Below are positions 45,622 to 54,316 of a DNA stretch of 64,000 nt, piece after piece. Origin of the DNA: Paenibacillus_AR sp051594765. GTDB taxonomy: Bacteria > Bacillota > Bacilli > Paenibacillales > NBRC-103111. Where the stretch lies: positions 127,997 through 191,996 of the forward strand of contig NZ_JBPPGJ010000012.1 in the NCBI RefSeq assembly GCF_051594765.1, in the 5' to 3' direction. How positions within the stretch are numbered: the stretch's first letter is position 1; the number at the start of each line of letters is the position of its first letter. The position numbers were made by a program, and so were the translations under genes. Under the pieces are notes generated by a model. That model ran no database searches. It was not told the DNA's origin and was given only the letters and a program-made list of their open reading frames with translations.

Positions 45622-46536
45622 CTAGGAAATGGATGAGGCCTCTGCCAATACATGGCGGTCAATGCCAGATAGATCGCGGATAATGTCCACGGTTCCGAAG
45701 GCGCCGGTGGCCTTCAGCATGCCGGCTACATCGCCGGCCTGCCCCATGCCGACCTCGAAGCCCACCAGACGGGGCAGCTGCGGAAGCTGGCGAAGCTCCG
45801 AGACCAGCCGCCGGTAGAAGATCAGCCCGTCCTGGCCGCCGTCCAGCGCCAGATGGGGCTCATAATCCCGCACTTCGCGCTGGAGTCCCTCCAGGTCCTC
45901 CGTGGGAATGTAGGGCGGGTTGGAGACCAGGATGTCCACCTTCACACCCGATTCGATCAGCGGCTGAAGCAGATCCCCTTCGTAGAACCGGATCCGGTCC
46001 TCCGGCAGTCCGTTCTTCGCCGCATTCCCCCGGGCGATCTCCAGAGCCGCCGGCGAGATATCCACCGCCGCCACCTGCCAGCCGGGACACTTGGCCGCCA
46101 CGGTCACGGGGATCGCCCCGCTGCCCGTGCCGATATCGGCCAGGAGCGGTCCCGCTTCTGCGGGGCCGGCTGAGGCGGCCGGCCACAATCTTTTGCCCCG
46201 GGCCAGGATCTCCTGCACCAGAATCTCCGTTTCCGGACGGGGGATCAGCACCGCAGGCCCCACCCGGAAGGTGAGCCCATAGAAGCCCTCCTCCCCGATG
46301 ACGTACTGGACAGGCTCTCCCGCCGCGCGGCGACCCAGAAGCTTCTGCCACTGCAGCTCCAGGTCGGCGGGGAACGGGTCCTGCCAGTTGGAGAGGAGCT
46401 TGGTGCGGGACCAGCCCAACAGGTGCATCAGCAGCAGCTCCCCGTTCAGGGACGCCTCATCCACCCCATGCCGGTTCAAAAAAGAGGAAGCCTCCACAAA
46501 GGCTTCCCGTATCGTCTTGGTGCTGATATCGTCCAT
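45622..46536 (-). CDS. prmC: Release factor glutamine N5-methyltransferase PrmC
   Basis: 304 residues. N-terminal helical domain, then the SAM fold with IPRPETEILV, DIGTGSGAIPVTVA and the catalytic NPPYIP. Methylates the GGQ glutamine of release factors. Start ATG overlaps the prfA stop (TAATG), so the substrate and its modifier are translationally coupled. Confidence 0.96.
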   Translation of the reverse strand: MDDISTKTIREAFVEASSFLNRHGVDEASLNGELLLMHLLGWSRTKLLSNWQDPFPADLELQWQKLLGRRAAGEPVQYVIGEEGFYGLTFRVGPAVLIPRPETEILVQEILARGKRLWPAASAGPAEAGPLLADIGTGSGAIPVTVAAKCPGWQVAAVDISPAALEIARGNAAKNGLPEDRIRFYEGDLLQPLIESGVKVDILVSNPPYIPTEDLEGLQREVRDYEPHLALDGGQDGLIFYRRLVSELRQLPQLPRLVGFEVGMGQAGDVAGMLKATGAFGTVDIIRDLSGIDRHVLAEASSIS

Positions 46537-47609
46537 TAAGCGGACTCCCCTTTATCGAGCAGATCCGTCTGGCTGGCAATGGTCAGTGCGGAGATGATCT
46601 CGTCCAGATCCCCGTTCAGCACGGTATCCAACCGGTGCAGCGTCAAGCCGATCCGGTGGTCCGTCACCCGGCTCTGCGGGAAGTTGTAGGTCCGGATCCG
46701 CTCGCTGCGGTCCCCGGTGCCCACCTTGCTCTTCCGCTCGGCCCCCATCTTCTCCATCTCTTCCTGCAGGAACTTGTCATAGATCCGTGCACGGAGTACC
46801 TGCAGCGCCATCTCCTTGTTGGAGTTCTGCGATTTGCCGTCCTGGCAGGTCGCCACGATGCCGGTAGGCACGTGGGTGACCCGGACTGCCGATTTGGTCG
46901 TGTTGACGGACTGGCCGCCCGCACCGCTGGAGCAGAACGTATCCACCCGGATGTCGCTCTCCTTGATCTCCACCTCAATCTCCTCAGCCTCCGGCAGCAC
47001 CGCTACCGTCGCCGTGGAGGTATGGATCCGTCCGCCGGACTCCGTCGCCGGAATCCGTTGAACCCGGTGGGCGCCGCTCTCGTACTTCAGCTTACTGTAC
47101 GCCCCCTTGCCGGAGATCATGAAGATGACCTCCTTGAAGCCGCCCAGATCGTTCAGGCTGGCCTCCAGAATGTCGGTCTTCCAGCCCTGCACATCCGCGT
47201 ACTTGGTGTACATCCGGTACAGATCGGCCGCGAACAAGGCCGCTTCGTCGCCGCCGGCCGCGCCGCGGATCTCCACGATGACGTTCTTGTTATCGTTGGG
47301 GTCCTTGGGAAGCATGAGCACCTTCAGCACTTCCTCCAGCTCTTCCTTGCGGGCGGACAGCTCCTCGATCTCCATCTTCACCATCTCGCGCATCTCGTCG
47401 TCCAGCTTCTCATTCTGCATCGCTTTGGCATCGTCCAGTCCTGCGGCCACCGTCTTGTACTCGTTGTACGTCTCATAGGTTTCCTGCAGATCGGACTGTT
47501 CCTTCGAATATTCCCGGAGCCGCTTGGGGTCTCCCGAGATATCCGGGTCGCACAAGAGCTCGCTCAGCTTCTCGTAGCGGTCCACCAGTGCTTGAAGTTT
47601 ATCCAGCAC
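46536..47609 (-). CDS. prfA: Peptide chain release factor 1
   Basis: 357 residues from a GTG at 47609 (V/M-LDKLQALVDRYEKL). The AAGGAGG inside the longer frame serves this GTG, giving the usual RF1 length. GGQ loop in SGAGGQSVNTTKSAVR. A PAT-type stop-recognition segment is expected near RIPATESGGR. Reads UAA/UAG. Confidence 0.95.
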   Translation of the reverse strand: MLDKLQALVDRYEKLSELLCDPDISGDPKRLREYSKEQSDLQETYETYNEYKTVAAGLDDAKAMQNEKLDDEMREMVKMEIEELSARKEELEEVLKVLMLPKDPNDNKNVIVEIRGAAGGDEAALFAADLYRMYTKYADVQGWKTDILEASLNDLGGFKEVIFMISGKGAYSKLKYESGAHRVQRIPATESGGRIHTSTATVAVLPEAEEIEVEIKESDIRVDTFCSSGAGGQSVNTTKSAVRVTHVPTGIVATCQDGKSQNSNKEMALQVLRARIYDKFLQEEMEKMGAERKSKVGTGDRSERIRTYNFPQSRVTDHRIGLTLHRLDTVLNGDLDEIISALTIASQTDLLDKGESA

Positions 47610-47659
47610 TTCATCCACCTCCTTGTCATTCACATGCTATAGGGTTATCGGTTCATTCC

Positions 47660-48760
47660 TTATACGTTAAAGCGGAAGTGCATGACGTCTCCGTCCGCCA
47701 CCACATATTCCTTGCCCTCGAGACGGAGCTGGCCCTTCTCCTTGGCCGCGTTCATGGAGCCGGAGGTGGTCAGGTCCTCGTAGGACACCACTTCCGCCCG
47801 GATGAAGCCGCGCTCGAAGTCGGAGTGGATGACGCCCGCCGCTTGGGGGGCCTTGGTGCCCTTGCGGATGGTCCATGCCCGGACCTCCTGAACACCGGCG
47901 GTGAAGTACGTATACAGGCCGAGCAGCTTGTAAGCCGCACGGATCAGTCGGTCGAGACCCGACTCGTTCAAGCCCAGCTCCTCCAGGAACATCTCCCGGT
48001 CCTCGCCCTCCAGCTCGGCGATCTCGGATTCCACCTTGGCGCTGATCGGTACCACCTCGGCACCTTCCTGGGCCGCGTATTCGCGGACCTTCTGCACGAA
48101 CGGATTGCCGTCGGCATTGGCCGCTTCCGCTTCGCTGACGTTGGCCGCATACAGAATCGGCTTCATGGTGATGAGATGCAGGTCGCGGAGCGCCAGCTTC
48201 TCCTCTTCATTCAGCTCAACACTGCGGGCCGGCTGATCGTTGTAGAGGGCTTCCTTGATACGCTCCAGCGTCTCTACCTCGAAGGCGACCTTCTTGTCGC
48301 CGCCCTTCAGGTTTTTGCGGGAACGCTCCAGCCGCTTCTCTACGGTCTCCACATCGGCCAAGATCAGCTCCAGGTTGATGGTCTCGATGTCGCTGATCGG
48401 ATCCACCTTGCCGGAGACGTGGGTGATGTTCTCGTCCTGGAAGCAGCGGACCACGTGCACGATGGCGTCCACCTCGCGGATGTGAGCCAGGAATTTGTTG
48501 CCCAAGCCCTCGCCCTTGCTGGCGCCCTTGACCAATCCCGCAATATCCACGAATTCGAACGCCGTCGGCACGATCCGGTTCGGGTTCACAATGTCCGCCA
48601 GCTTCTGCAGACGCTCGTCCGGCACCTCCACGACGCCTACGTTGGGATCGATGGTGCAGAACGGATAGTTGGCCGATTCGGCCCCCGCTTGGGTGATTGC
48701 ATTGAACAGCGTCGATTTGCCGACGTTCGGCAGCCCGACGATTCCCGCTTTTAACGCCAT
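47660..48760 (-). CDS. ychF: Redox-regulated ATPase YchF (OBG family)
   Basis: 366 residues. P-loop GLPNVGKSTLFNAIT, NPNVGVVEVPDERL, DIAGLVKGASKGEGLGNKFL and C-terminal TGS-type domain FTAGVQEVRAWTIRKGTKAPQAAGVIHSDFERGFI. NVEE-type G4 replaced as usual in YchF, which prefers ATP. GGAG precedes the ATG; a TATAAT at 48802-48807 lies upstream without a strong -35. Confidence 0.95.
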   Translation of the reverse strand: MALKAGIVGLPNVGKSTLFNAITQAGAESANYPFCTIDPNVGVVEVPDERLQKLADIVNPNRIVPTAFEFVDIAGLVKGASKGEGLGNKFLAHIREVDAIVHVVRCFQDENITHVSGKVDPISDIETINLELILADVETVEKRLERSRKNLKGGDKKVAFEVETLERIKEALYNDQPARSVELNEEEKLALRDLHLITMKPILYAANVSEAEAANADGNPFVQKVREYAAQEGAEVVPISAKVESEIAELEGEDREMFLEELGLNESGLDRLIRAAYKLLGLYTYFTAGVQEVRAWTIRKGTKAPQAAGVIHSDFERGFIRAEVVSYEDLTTSGSMNAAKEKGQLRLEGKEYVVADGDVMHFRFNV

Positions 48761-48922
48761 TTATCTACAACTCCTTAAGTTCAACTCTTGACAACTAAAT
48801 TATTATACCGAATTTGCTCTGAAATTCATAGTTCCTGTTATTTTCCTAACCGCCGATGCCCTTCCCATTCAAAGCGCACTTACATAGCATGGTACTACAT
48901 TATGAATATCGGAGATGATGAG

Positions 48923-49732
48923 ATGCCCTCTGTCCAGGCAAACGGTAGACCGGTCCCCATCGATGTCCTGATCCCGGCCATAGAGAAGGATCTGCCGAAC
49001 CTCCCCCATGTCATTGACTCCTTAAGAAAGATGGTCCGGCCCGCCGTCGGCCGGATCTATATCGTGTCCCCCCGCAGTGCCAGGCTGGAGGAGCTCTGCC
49101 GCCGCAAGGGCTGCACCTTCGTGAACGAGAACACGGTGCTTCCCATTACGAAGAAGGACATCCGCTACCGCTCGGCCAGATGGGACCGCTCCGGCTGGAT
49201 GCTCCAGCAGCTCTTGAAGCTGGGCGGGGATACCGTTGTGAAGTCGCGGCACTTCTTGGTGGCCGATGCCGATACGGTGATGATCCGTCCTCATGTGTTC
49301 CGGGCGGAGGGGCGCACGGTCGTGTATTCGCGGAATTGGAGCCAGCCCGAGTATTTCCGCGCTTACCGGAAGCTCTTGGGCGAGCAGGTCTCTGCGCCGC
49401 GCTCCTTCGTCGCTCATTATATGCTGTTCGACAAGCGGTGGCTGAAGCGGCTGAAGGCCCACCTGGAGGCCCGCCACGGCATCCCCTGGTACCAAGCCAT
49501 TCTGAAGGGGATCCGCACCTCCAGTATGTTCGCCTTCTCCGAATTTGAGACCTACGGGAATTTCGTGTATAACCGCGCCCCCTCCCGTATTCGCTTCAAG
49601 AAGACGCTGAACCGGCACCTCCATGGGACGAACATCGGCCATCTGTCCGCCTCCAAGCTGACCCGGCTGGCCCAAAGCTACCGGTCCCTGTCCTTCCATA
49701 AGCGCGACGAGTACTATCGCAAGTCCCGGTAG
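48923..49732 (+). CDS. DUF6492 family protein, glycosyltransferase-like
   Basis: 269 residues from the ATG at 48923 with GGAGATGATGAG. An IDVLIPAIEKDLPNLPHVIDSLR opening, IYIVSPR, and VADADTVMIRP (a DxD motif) suggest a GT-A nucleotide-sugar fold. It matches the DUF6492 family as I recall it. No membrane segment. Precedes a ManC-like gene by 75 bp; both could act in one surface polysaccharide pathway, but this is inference. Confidence 0.68.
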   Translation: MPSVQANGRPVPIDVLIPAIEKDLPNLPHVIDSLRKMVRPAVGRIYIVSPRSARLEELCRRKGCTFVNENTVLPITKKDIRYRSARWDRSGWMLQQLLKLGGDTVVKSRHFLVADADTVMIRPHVFRAEGRTVVYSRNWSQPEYFRAYRKLLGEQVSAPRSFVAHYMLFDKRWLKRLKAHLEARHGIPWYQAILKGIRTSSMFAFSEFETYGNFVYNRAPSRIRFKKTLNRHLHGTNIGHLSASKLTRLAQSYRSLSFHKRDEYYRKSR

Positions 49733-49807
49733 GACCGTTTTCCCTGAAGTTCGGCCATCATGCCTGCTCCATCCATTCTCTAGACTTCCATATAAGGAGG
49801 CTTTCCC

Positions 49808-51139
49808 TTGAAGGTTCTGATCCTGTCCGGAGGCTCCGGCAAGCGGCTTTGGCCTCTCTCCAACGAGATCCGTTCCAAAGCGTTCCTGCAGCTTCTGCCA
49901 TCGGAGGTGGGGGGCATGGAATCCATGCTGCAGCGGATCTGCCGCCAGCTCCGGAGTGCCGGGCTGCTGTCGTCTGCCCTGATCGTCGCTCACCACAGCC
50001 AGCGGGAGCTGGTGAACCGCCAAACCGGCGGCCGGGTCCCCGTCCTATGCGAGCCGCTCAAGCGGGGCACCTTTCACGCCGCTCTGCTGGCAGCCGCTTA
50101 CCTTCACTCTCGTCAACAGGCCGATCCCCGCGAACCGGTCGTCATCCTTCCCGTCGATCTGTTTGCCGAGCAGCACTTTATGGACCGGCTGAAGCAGCTT
50201 CCCCGGATTCTTCGCCAATCCGGCGCGGAGCTGGCTCTAATAGGTGTACAGCCCTCCCACCCGTCCACCCAATTCGGTTATATCGTCCCCCGGACGGATC
50301 GTCCGGATGAGCAGCCCTACCTTCCCGTAGCCCGGTTCCAGGAGAAGCCGGACGAGGAGACGGCCCGGTCTCTCTTGAAGCAGGGGGCCCTGTGGAATTG
50401 CGGCGTATTCGGGCTCCGGCTCCGGCTGCTTCTGCAGGAGCTGGAACGCTCGGGGCTCCCGGCCGATGACGGGGAGCTGGCAGAGCGTTATCCGGATCTT
50501 CCGGTAGCCAGCCTGGATCATCGGATCGCGGAGAAATCGAGGAGTGCCGCCGTTCTTCCCTATCAAGGAGCGTGGAGCGATATGGGGAGCTGGGAGGTAT
50601 TGTGCGGCCAACTGCAGACGCCGGTAACCGGCTCCGGCTCGGTAACCGGCCATTCGGAGCACACCCACCTGGTCAACGAGCTTCCGGTTCCCATTCATGT
50701 GGTCGATGTCCCCAACGTCATTGTTGCCGCCTCCGCCGATGGGGTGCTCGTCGCCACCAAGGCCAGCAGCCATAAGGTGAAGGAGCTGCTTCCCGAGGAA
50801 GGCGCCACTCCCTTGTACGAGGAGAAGGAATGGGGGAGCAGCCTGGTGCTTGAGCCCGCCTCTCCGCAGAGGGCCGCCACGACCCGGGTCGTGGCCCTGC
50901 CGGGGGCTCCGCTCTGCCGCCGCCACGTGACCCATGACGAGATCTGGGTCATCCAGCTCGGCTCCGGCGAGCTCCGGCTCGGAGAGAGTCTCCACCTGCT
51001 GAAGCCGGGCACCGTGCTGCGCTTTCCCGCAGGCAGCCATCCGGAGATCCGTCCGGAGACCCGGTTAGTGTGGCTGGAGATTCGGCCCGCATGCGAGAAC
51101 ACACTTGAGAACCTGGAGCAGAGCGATTCCTCCCGCTAA
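49808..51139 (+). CDS. ManC-like mannose-1-phosphate guanylyltransferase / cupin fusion
   Basis: 443 residues from a TTG at 49808 with AAGGAGG. Nucleotidyltransferase domain (about 1-290) with the pyrophosphorylase motif LSGGSGKRLWPLSN, FQEKPDEETAR and LWNCGVFGLR; C-terminal region (about 350-430) resembles the mannose-6-phosphate isomerase cupin (RHVTHDEIWVIQLGSGELRLG). Likely makes GDP-mannose or a similar sugar nucleotide. No manA or manB neighbour is seen. Confidence 0.78.
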   Translation: MKVLILSGGSGKRLWPLSNEIRSKAFLQLLPSEVGGMESMLQRICRQLRSAGLLSSALIVAHHSQRELVNRQTGGRVPVLCEPLKRGTFHAALLAAAYLHSRQQADPREPVVILPVDLFAEQHFMDRLKQLPRILRQSGAELALIGVQPSHPSTQFGYIVPRTDRPDEQPYLPVARFQEKPDEETARSLLKQGALWNCGVFGLRLRLLLQELERSGLPADDGELAERYPDLPVASLDHRIAEKSRSAAVLPYQGAWSDMGSWEVLCGQLQTPVTGSGSVTGHSEHTHLVNELPVPIHVVDVPNVIVAASADGVLVATKASSHKVKELLPEEGATPLYEEKEWGSSLVLEPASPQRAATTRVVALPGAPLCRRHVTHDEIWVIQLGSGELRLGESLHLLKPGTVLRFPAGSHPEIRPETRLVWLEIRPACENTLENLEQSDSSR

Positions 51140-51144
51140 TGACG

Positions 51145-51183
51145 TAGACCCCGGTCAGCCAGACGGCTGCCGGGGTCTATTGG
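51145..51183 (+). terminator. Hairpin after the ManC-like gene
   Basis: TAGACCCCGG/CCGGGGTCTA stem with inner CAGCC/GGCTG. The U-tract is weak (TTGGGCATT). Confidence 0.6.
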
Positions 51184-51210
51184 GCATTCTCGCATCATCG
51201 TATTCGGGAC

Positions 51211-51298
51211 TGTGGATTGTAATCCCCGCTGTGGACCGATACAATAACATGTGGAAAACCATATCACTTATTCACAGATATCCACAGGTTTATCCACA
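51211..51298 (+). promoter_or_regulatory. DnaA-box cluster in the tadA leader
   Basis: Two perfect TTATNCACA boxes (51268-51276, 51290-51298), two one-mismatch boxes (ATATCCACA at 51278-51286; TTTTCCACA on the minus strand at 51250-51258), and two weaker minus-strand copies (51211-51219, 51230-51238). Six related 9-mers in 88 bp, the last four within 49 bp. dnaA is not in the window. Confidence 0.75.
51217..51245 (+). promoter_or_regulatory. Sigma-A promoter of tadA
   Basis: TTGTAA (51217-51222), 17-bp spacer, TACAAT (51240-51245). Transcription would start near 51252, placing the best DnaA boxes in the first 50 nt. Confidence 0.65.
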
Positions 51299-51375
51299 GC
51301 CTGTTAACAAGCGAAAATGTGTTCGATATTGGGAGAACATTCTTCCCCTTCGGATTACAACAAAGGAGTGCCTTC

Positions 51376-51912
51376 ATGGACCATCAGATCTGGATGCAAG
51401 AAGCCATAGCCGAAGCCCGGAAGGCGGAGGCCATCGGTGAAGTTCCCATCGGCTGCGTCATTGTCCGGGACGGTGAAATCGTCGGCCGCGGCCACAATCT
51501 GCGGGAGACTGCCCACGATCCCACCGCCCACGCCGAGATGATCGCGATCAAAGAGGCGAGCACCCGGCTGGGCGCCTGGCGGCTCTTGGGCTGTACCCTG
51601 TACGTCACGCTGGAGCCTTGCCCGATGTGCGCTGGGGCTATCGTAAACTCCAGGATCCCTGCCGTCGTATACGGAGCGCCGGACCCGAAGGCCGGGTGTG
51701 CCGGTACGCTCATGAATCTCCTTCAGGAAGAACGCTTCAACCACCGGGTGGAGCTGGTGCCTGATATCCTGCGGGAAGAATGCGGTCTGCTCCTGACGAA
51801 TTTCTTCCGCAAGCTTCGGGGCAAGCCTCCGTTAGAACAGCTCCCTGCGCCGGAAGTACCGGATCGACAGCTGCATGGATGCTGCATAGATCAAGAGAGC
51901 CAAGAGGAATAG
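51376..51912 (+). CDS. tadA: tRNA-specific adenosine deaminase TadA
   Basis: 178 residues from the ATG at 51376 with AAAGGAG; the frame back to 51319 is not needed. Zinc and catalytic motifs HAEMIAIKEA and EPCPMCAGAI are intact. Converts A34 to inosine in tRNA-Arg(ACG). The last 30 or so residues form a Pro/Cys-containing tail beyond the normal end, and its codons overlap the opposite-strand permease gene by 81 bp. Confidence 0.95.
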   Translation: MDHQIWMQEAIAEARKAEAIGEVPIGCVIVRDGEIVGRGHNLRETAHDPTAHAEMIAIKEASTRLGAWRLLGCTLYVTLEPCPMCAGAIVNSRIPAVVYGAPDPKAGCAGTLMNLLQEERFNHRVELVPDILREECGLLLTNFFRKLRGKPPLEQLPAPEVPDRQLHGCCIDQESQEE

Positions 51913-52539
51913 AGCCAAGATGCCGATATAAGGACTCCAGCCGGAGAACGTGTCGCCGAGTCGTTCGAGGTCTGCGATCCAAGCAGGCGGCTCTCCTTCC
52001 GGTATCAGCCGGTTCCCCAGCTTGGTGATGATCGTGCCGAATGTGGCTCCCAACATGAACATTCCGATGAATACGAACCGGTTGATGGTCTGAGCTCGGA
52101 CCGCCCCCAGCTTGAAGGACAGGGGGAGGAAGACGGAGACGAGAACCGTACATACCAGCGTAAATACCGCCAGGATCAGAAGGTTCAGCACCCGCTCCTC
52201 CGGATCCCGGAAGCTGTACGCCCCGGCCAAGACTCCCGCCGTCAGGAACACGGCCAGGGAGAGCAGGGCCACGATTCCGATGCTGGCATACTTGGCTCGG
52301 ACGAGCGTCGCTCTAGGCAGAGGCATGGATACCAGGAGGCGAAGCGAATGATTCCGGTCATCCTCGGCCATAGAACGGTTCATGAAGCTGTAGACAATCA
52401 TGAAGGCCGGGATCATGGCGGCCATCATGTTTCTCTGATCCATCGCATCCAAGTAGAAGAAGAACAAGGCCCCGATACCCACGTAGAGATAAGCGGTCCG
52501 CTTTTGCAGCAGGAAGTCCTTCCAGATTAATGGGAGCAT
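51832..52539 (-). CDS. ABC-2 type transporter permease
   Basis: 235 residues, six predicted membrane helices, beginning MLPLIWKDFLLQKRTAYLYVG. Resembles the ABC2-membrane permeases paired with YtrA-type regulators and Pmt-like exporters. Its start lies inside the end of the ATPase gene (13-bp overlap). Its 3' end overlaps tadA tail to tail. Substrate unknown; peptide or antibiotic export is common in this class. Confidence 0.82.
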   Translation of the reverse strand: MLPLIWKDFLLQKRTAYLYVGIGALFFFYLDAMDQRNMMAAMIPAFMIVYSFMNRSMAEDDRNHSLRLLVSMPLPRATLVRAKYASIGIVALLSLAVFLTAGVLAGAYSFRDPEERVLNLLILAVFTLVCTVLVSVFLPLSFKLGAVRAQTINRFVFIGMFMLGATFGTIITKLGNRLIPEGEPPAWIADLERLGDTFSGWSPYIGILALFLLALLIYAASMQLSIRYFRRRELF

Positions 52540-53420
52540 ACCTTATCCTCCTCTCTTGCGAGCCTGACCAGCAGCTCATCCACCGTCAGCCGCTCCGACT
52601 TGTACTCCCCGTCGTGGAACCTGCTGCGCCATTCTTTGGCGAAGGCTTGGGGGTCCTTCGCGATACCGCTGAAGCCGAATTCATTCCGCTTCACTCCGAA
52701 CAGCCCCTCCACGAGCCCCGTCTCGTCGTATCGGCGGTCCGCACGGATGATCCTCCAGCTGTCCAAGAGGGAATGCTTATCCGTACTGACGACAATCCGG
52801 CCGTCATGGATGACCGTAATGTAATCCGCTACCTTCTCGATATCCGAGGAGATGTGGGAGCTGAAGAAGATGGAGCAGCTCTCGTTCTGGATGATCTCGA
52901 GGAACACCTCCAGCAGCTCGTTTCTCACCACCGGGTCAAGACCGGAGGTCGGTTCATCCAGAATCAGCAGCTCCGGGTGATGGGCCATGGCCAAGGCCAA
53001 CGACAGCTTAACCTTCATCCCCCGAGACAGCTCCTTGATCTTCTTCCGGGGATCCACCTGGAACCGGGCCAGCAGCTTCCTGTACAGGGCCGAGTCCCAA
53101 TTCCGGTAGAAGCGGCCGACGAACCGTCCCGTCCACTCCACCGTCATATCCTCGTAGAAATAAGAGTCCTCGCTTACGTACCCGATCCTCTCCTTCAGAA
53201 GCTCCCGCTTCGCCTCCGGGCCTTGACCGAACAGCTCTACCGTGCCCTCCTCGAACGGAATCAGATCCATCATGCACTTGATCGTCGTACTCTTCCCGGA
53301 GCCATTCTGGCCCACGAAGCCCATAATATAGCCCTTGGGAATCTCCAAGTTGACCCGGTCCAGCCGGAACGCGCCGTACCGCTTCGTCAATCCCTTCACC
53401 CGGAGAATCATCTCTTCCAT
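52527..53420 (-). CDS. ABC transporter ATP-binding protein
   Basis: 297 residues. Walker A GQNGSGKSTT, signature LSRGMKVKLSLALAMAHHPELLILDEPTSGLDP (LSRGM in place of LSGGQ, normal for this subclass), switch His in FSSHISSDIEKVADY. The C-terminal 75 residues form an extra domain. Coupled to the permease gene and preceded by the GntR gene 15 bp away. Confidence 0.92.
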   Translation of the reverse strand: MEEMILRVKGLTKRYGAFRLDRVNLEIPKGYIMGFVGQNGSGKSTTIKCMMDLIPFEEGTVELFGQGPEAKRELLKERIGYVSEDSYFYEDMTVEWTGRFVGRFYRNWDSALYRKLLARFQVDPRKKIKELSRGMKVKLSLALAMAHHPELLILDEPTSGLDPVVRNELLEVFLEIIQNESCSIFFSSHISSDIEKVADYITVIHDGRIVVSTDKHSLLDSWRIIRADRRYDETGLVEGLFGVKRNEFGFSGIAKDPQAFAKEWRSRFHDGEYKSERLTVDELLVRLAREEDKVCSH

Positions 53421-53435
53421 TTTCCCCGCCTCCCG

Positions 53436-53810
53436 TCATTCTACATCCATGATCAGTCTGAAATTCCGAAGAATCTCCTCATCGCTCATCCCCAGCTCCC
53501 GGCAACCCGCAATGCCTTGCTCCCAGTGCTGCTGAATCGCCTTCAGCTTCATCTCCCGGACGAATTCTGCGCCGGCCTCCGCCACGCAGGAGCCGACCCC
53601 TTGCTTGGTGACGATATACCCTTCCGTCTCCAGATCCTCATAAGCCTTCTTCACCGTAATAACACTGATCTCCAGCTCCTTGGCCATAGCCCGGATGGAA
53701 GGCAGCATCTCTCCCGCACGCAAGGTGCCTTGAACGACCTGCTCGATAATCTGCTTCTTAATCTGCTCGTACAGCGGCGCTGGGTCACTGTTCGATAAGG
53801 TAATGTACAA
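53436..53810 (-). CDS. GntR-family regulator, YtrA type
   Basis: 124 residues: winged helix (about 10-75, PLYEQIKKQIIEQVVQGTLRAGEMLPSIRAMAKELEISVITVKKAYEDLETEGYI) plus a short C-terminal helix pair instead of a large effector domain, the YtrA subfamily layout. First gene of the operon; it probably represses its own promoter. Confidence 0.9.
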   Translation of the reverse strand: MYITLSNSDPAPLYEQIKKQIIEQVVQGTLRAGEMLPSIRAMAKELEISVITVKKAYEDLETEGYIVTKQGVGSCVAEAGAEFVREMKLKAIQQHWEQGIAGCRELGMSDEEILRNFRLIMDVE

Positions 53811-53837
53811 GCTGGCACCCCGCTTCCAAAAGCCTAA

Positions 53838-53889
53838 CTGTATATATTGTTATATGCACAGTATATTATTTTATATACACAGCTGTCAA
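53838..53889 (-). promoter_or_regulatory. Promoter and candidate operator of the GntR-ABC operon
   Basis: TTGACA (53884-53889), 18-bp spacer, TATACT (53860-53865) on the minus strand. The region is filled with TATATA blocks: GTATATA near 53838 and TATATAC near 53879 are arranged as an inverted repeat spanning the -10, a likely site for the GntR regulator. Confidence 0.6.
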
Positions 53890-53900
53890 CAGGATTCCGG

Positions 53901-53930
53901 TTGATTCCTCGATCTGCCCCGTGTTATAAT
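53901..53930 (+). promoter_or_regulatory. Promoter of tRNA-Arg
   Basis: TTGATT (53901-53906), 18-bp spacer, TATAAT (53925-53930). Confidence 0.65.
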
Positions 53931-53941
53931 GTTGTTCGCGC

Positions 53942-54018
53942 GTTCCCGTAGCTCAGCAGGATAGAGCGACAGTTTCCTAAACTGCAGGTCGGAGGTTCGA
54001 ATCCTCTCGGGAACGCCA
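53942..54018 (+). tRNA. tRNA-Arg (anticodon CCT)
   Basis: 77 nt. Acceptor GTTCCCG pairs with CGGGAAC; encoded CCA. Anticodon loop TTCCTAA gives CCT (reads AGG). GGTTCGAATCC T-arm is standard. Confidence 0.95.
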
Positions 54019-54042
54019 GATCTTTCTCTCCTAAATTAGGAT

Positions 54043-54070
54043 TTGACATGGTCCTGATTTTTGTTATAAT
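54043..54070 (+). promoter_or_regulatory. Promoter of tRNA-Pro
   Basis: TTGACA (54043-54048), 16-bp spacer, TATAAT (54065-54070). Confidence 0.78.
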
Positions 54071-54120
54071 AGTCTTTGTCGCTGTCTAAGGCGGCCCATA
54101 ATTGAATGCTTGGTTATTGT

Positions 54121-54197
54121 CGAGACGTGGCTCAGCTTGGTAGAGCGCTTGCTTCGGGAGCAAGAGGTCGCAGGTTCGAATCCTGTCGTCTCGACCA
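54121..54197 (+). tRNA. tRNA-Pro (anticodon CGG)
   Basis: 77 nt. Acceptor CGAGACG pairs with CGTCTCG; encoded CCA. Anticodon loop TTCGGGA gives CGG (reads CCG). Confidence 0.95.
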
Positions 54198-54316
54198 TTA
54201 TTTAATCGAATGTGTAAGCGTTTTCATACTGAAGCGGTCATGATGTTAGCCATGATGCATAAAGTGAACTAGAGCACTTTGGGACTTCTCATTATCTTCA
54301 TAGGAGCATGGTCGAG

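Noticed and set aside
51211..51298. A second chromosomal origin
   Set aside because: No dnaA or dnaN neighbours and no clear AT-rich unwinding region; a titration or regulatory cluster is simpler.
51140..51375. SRP RNA (scr) expected near tadA as in Bacillus
   Set aside because: The conserved GGAAGCAGC loop of SRP RNA is absent here and in the 55.4 kb block.
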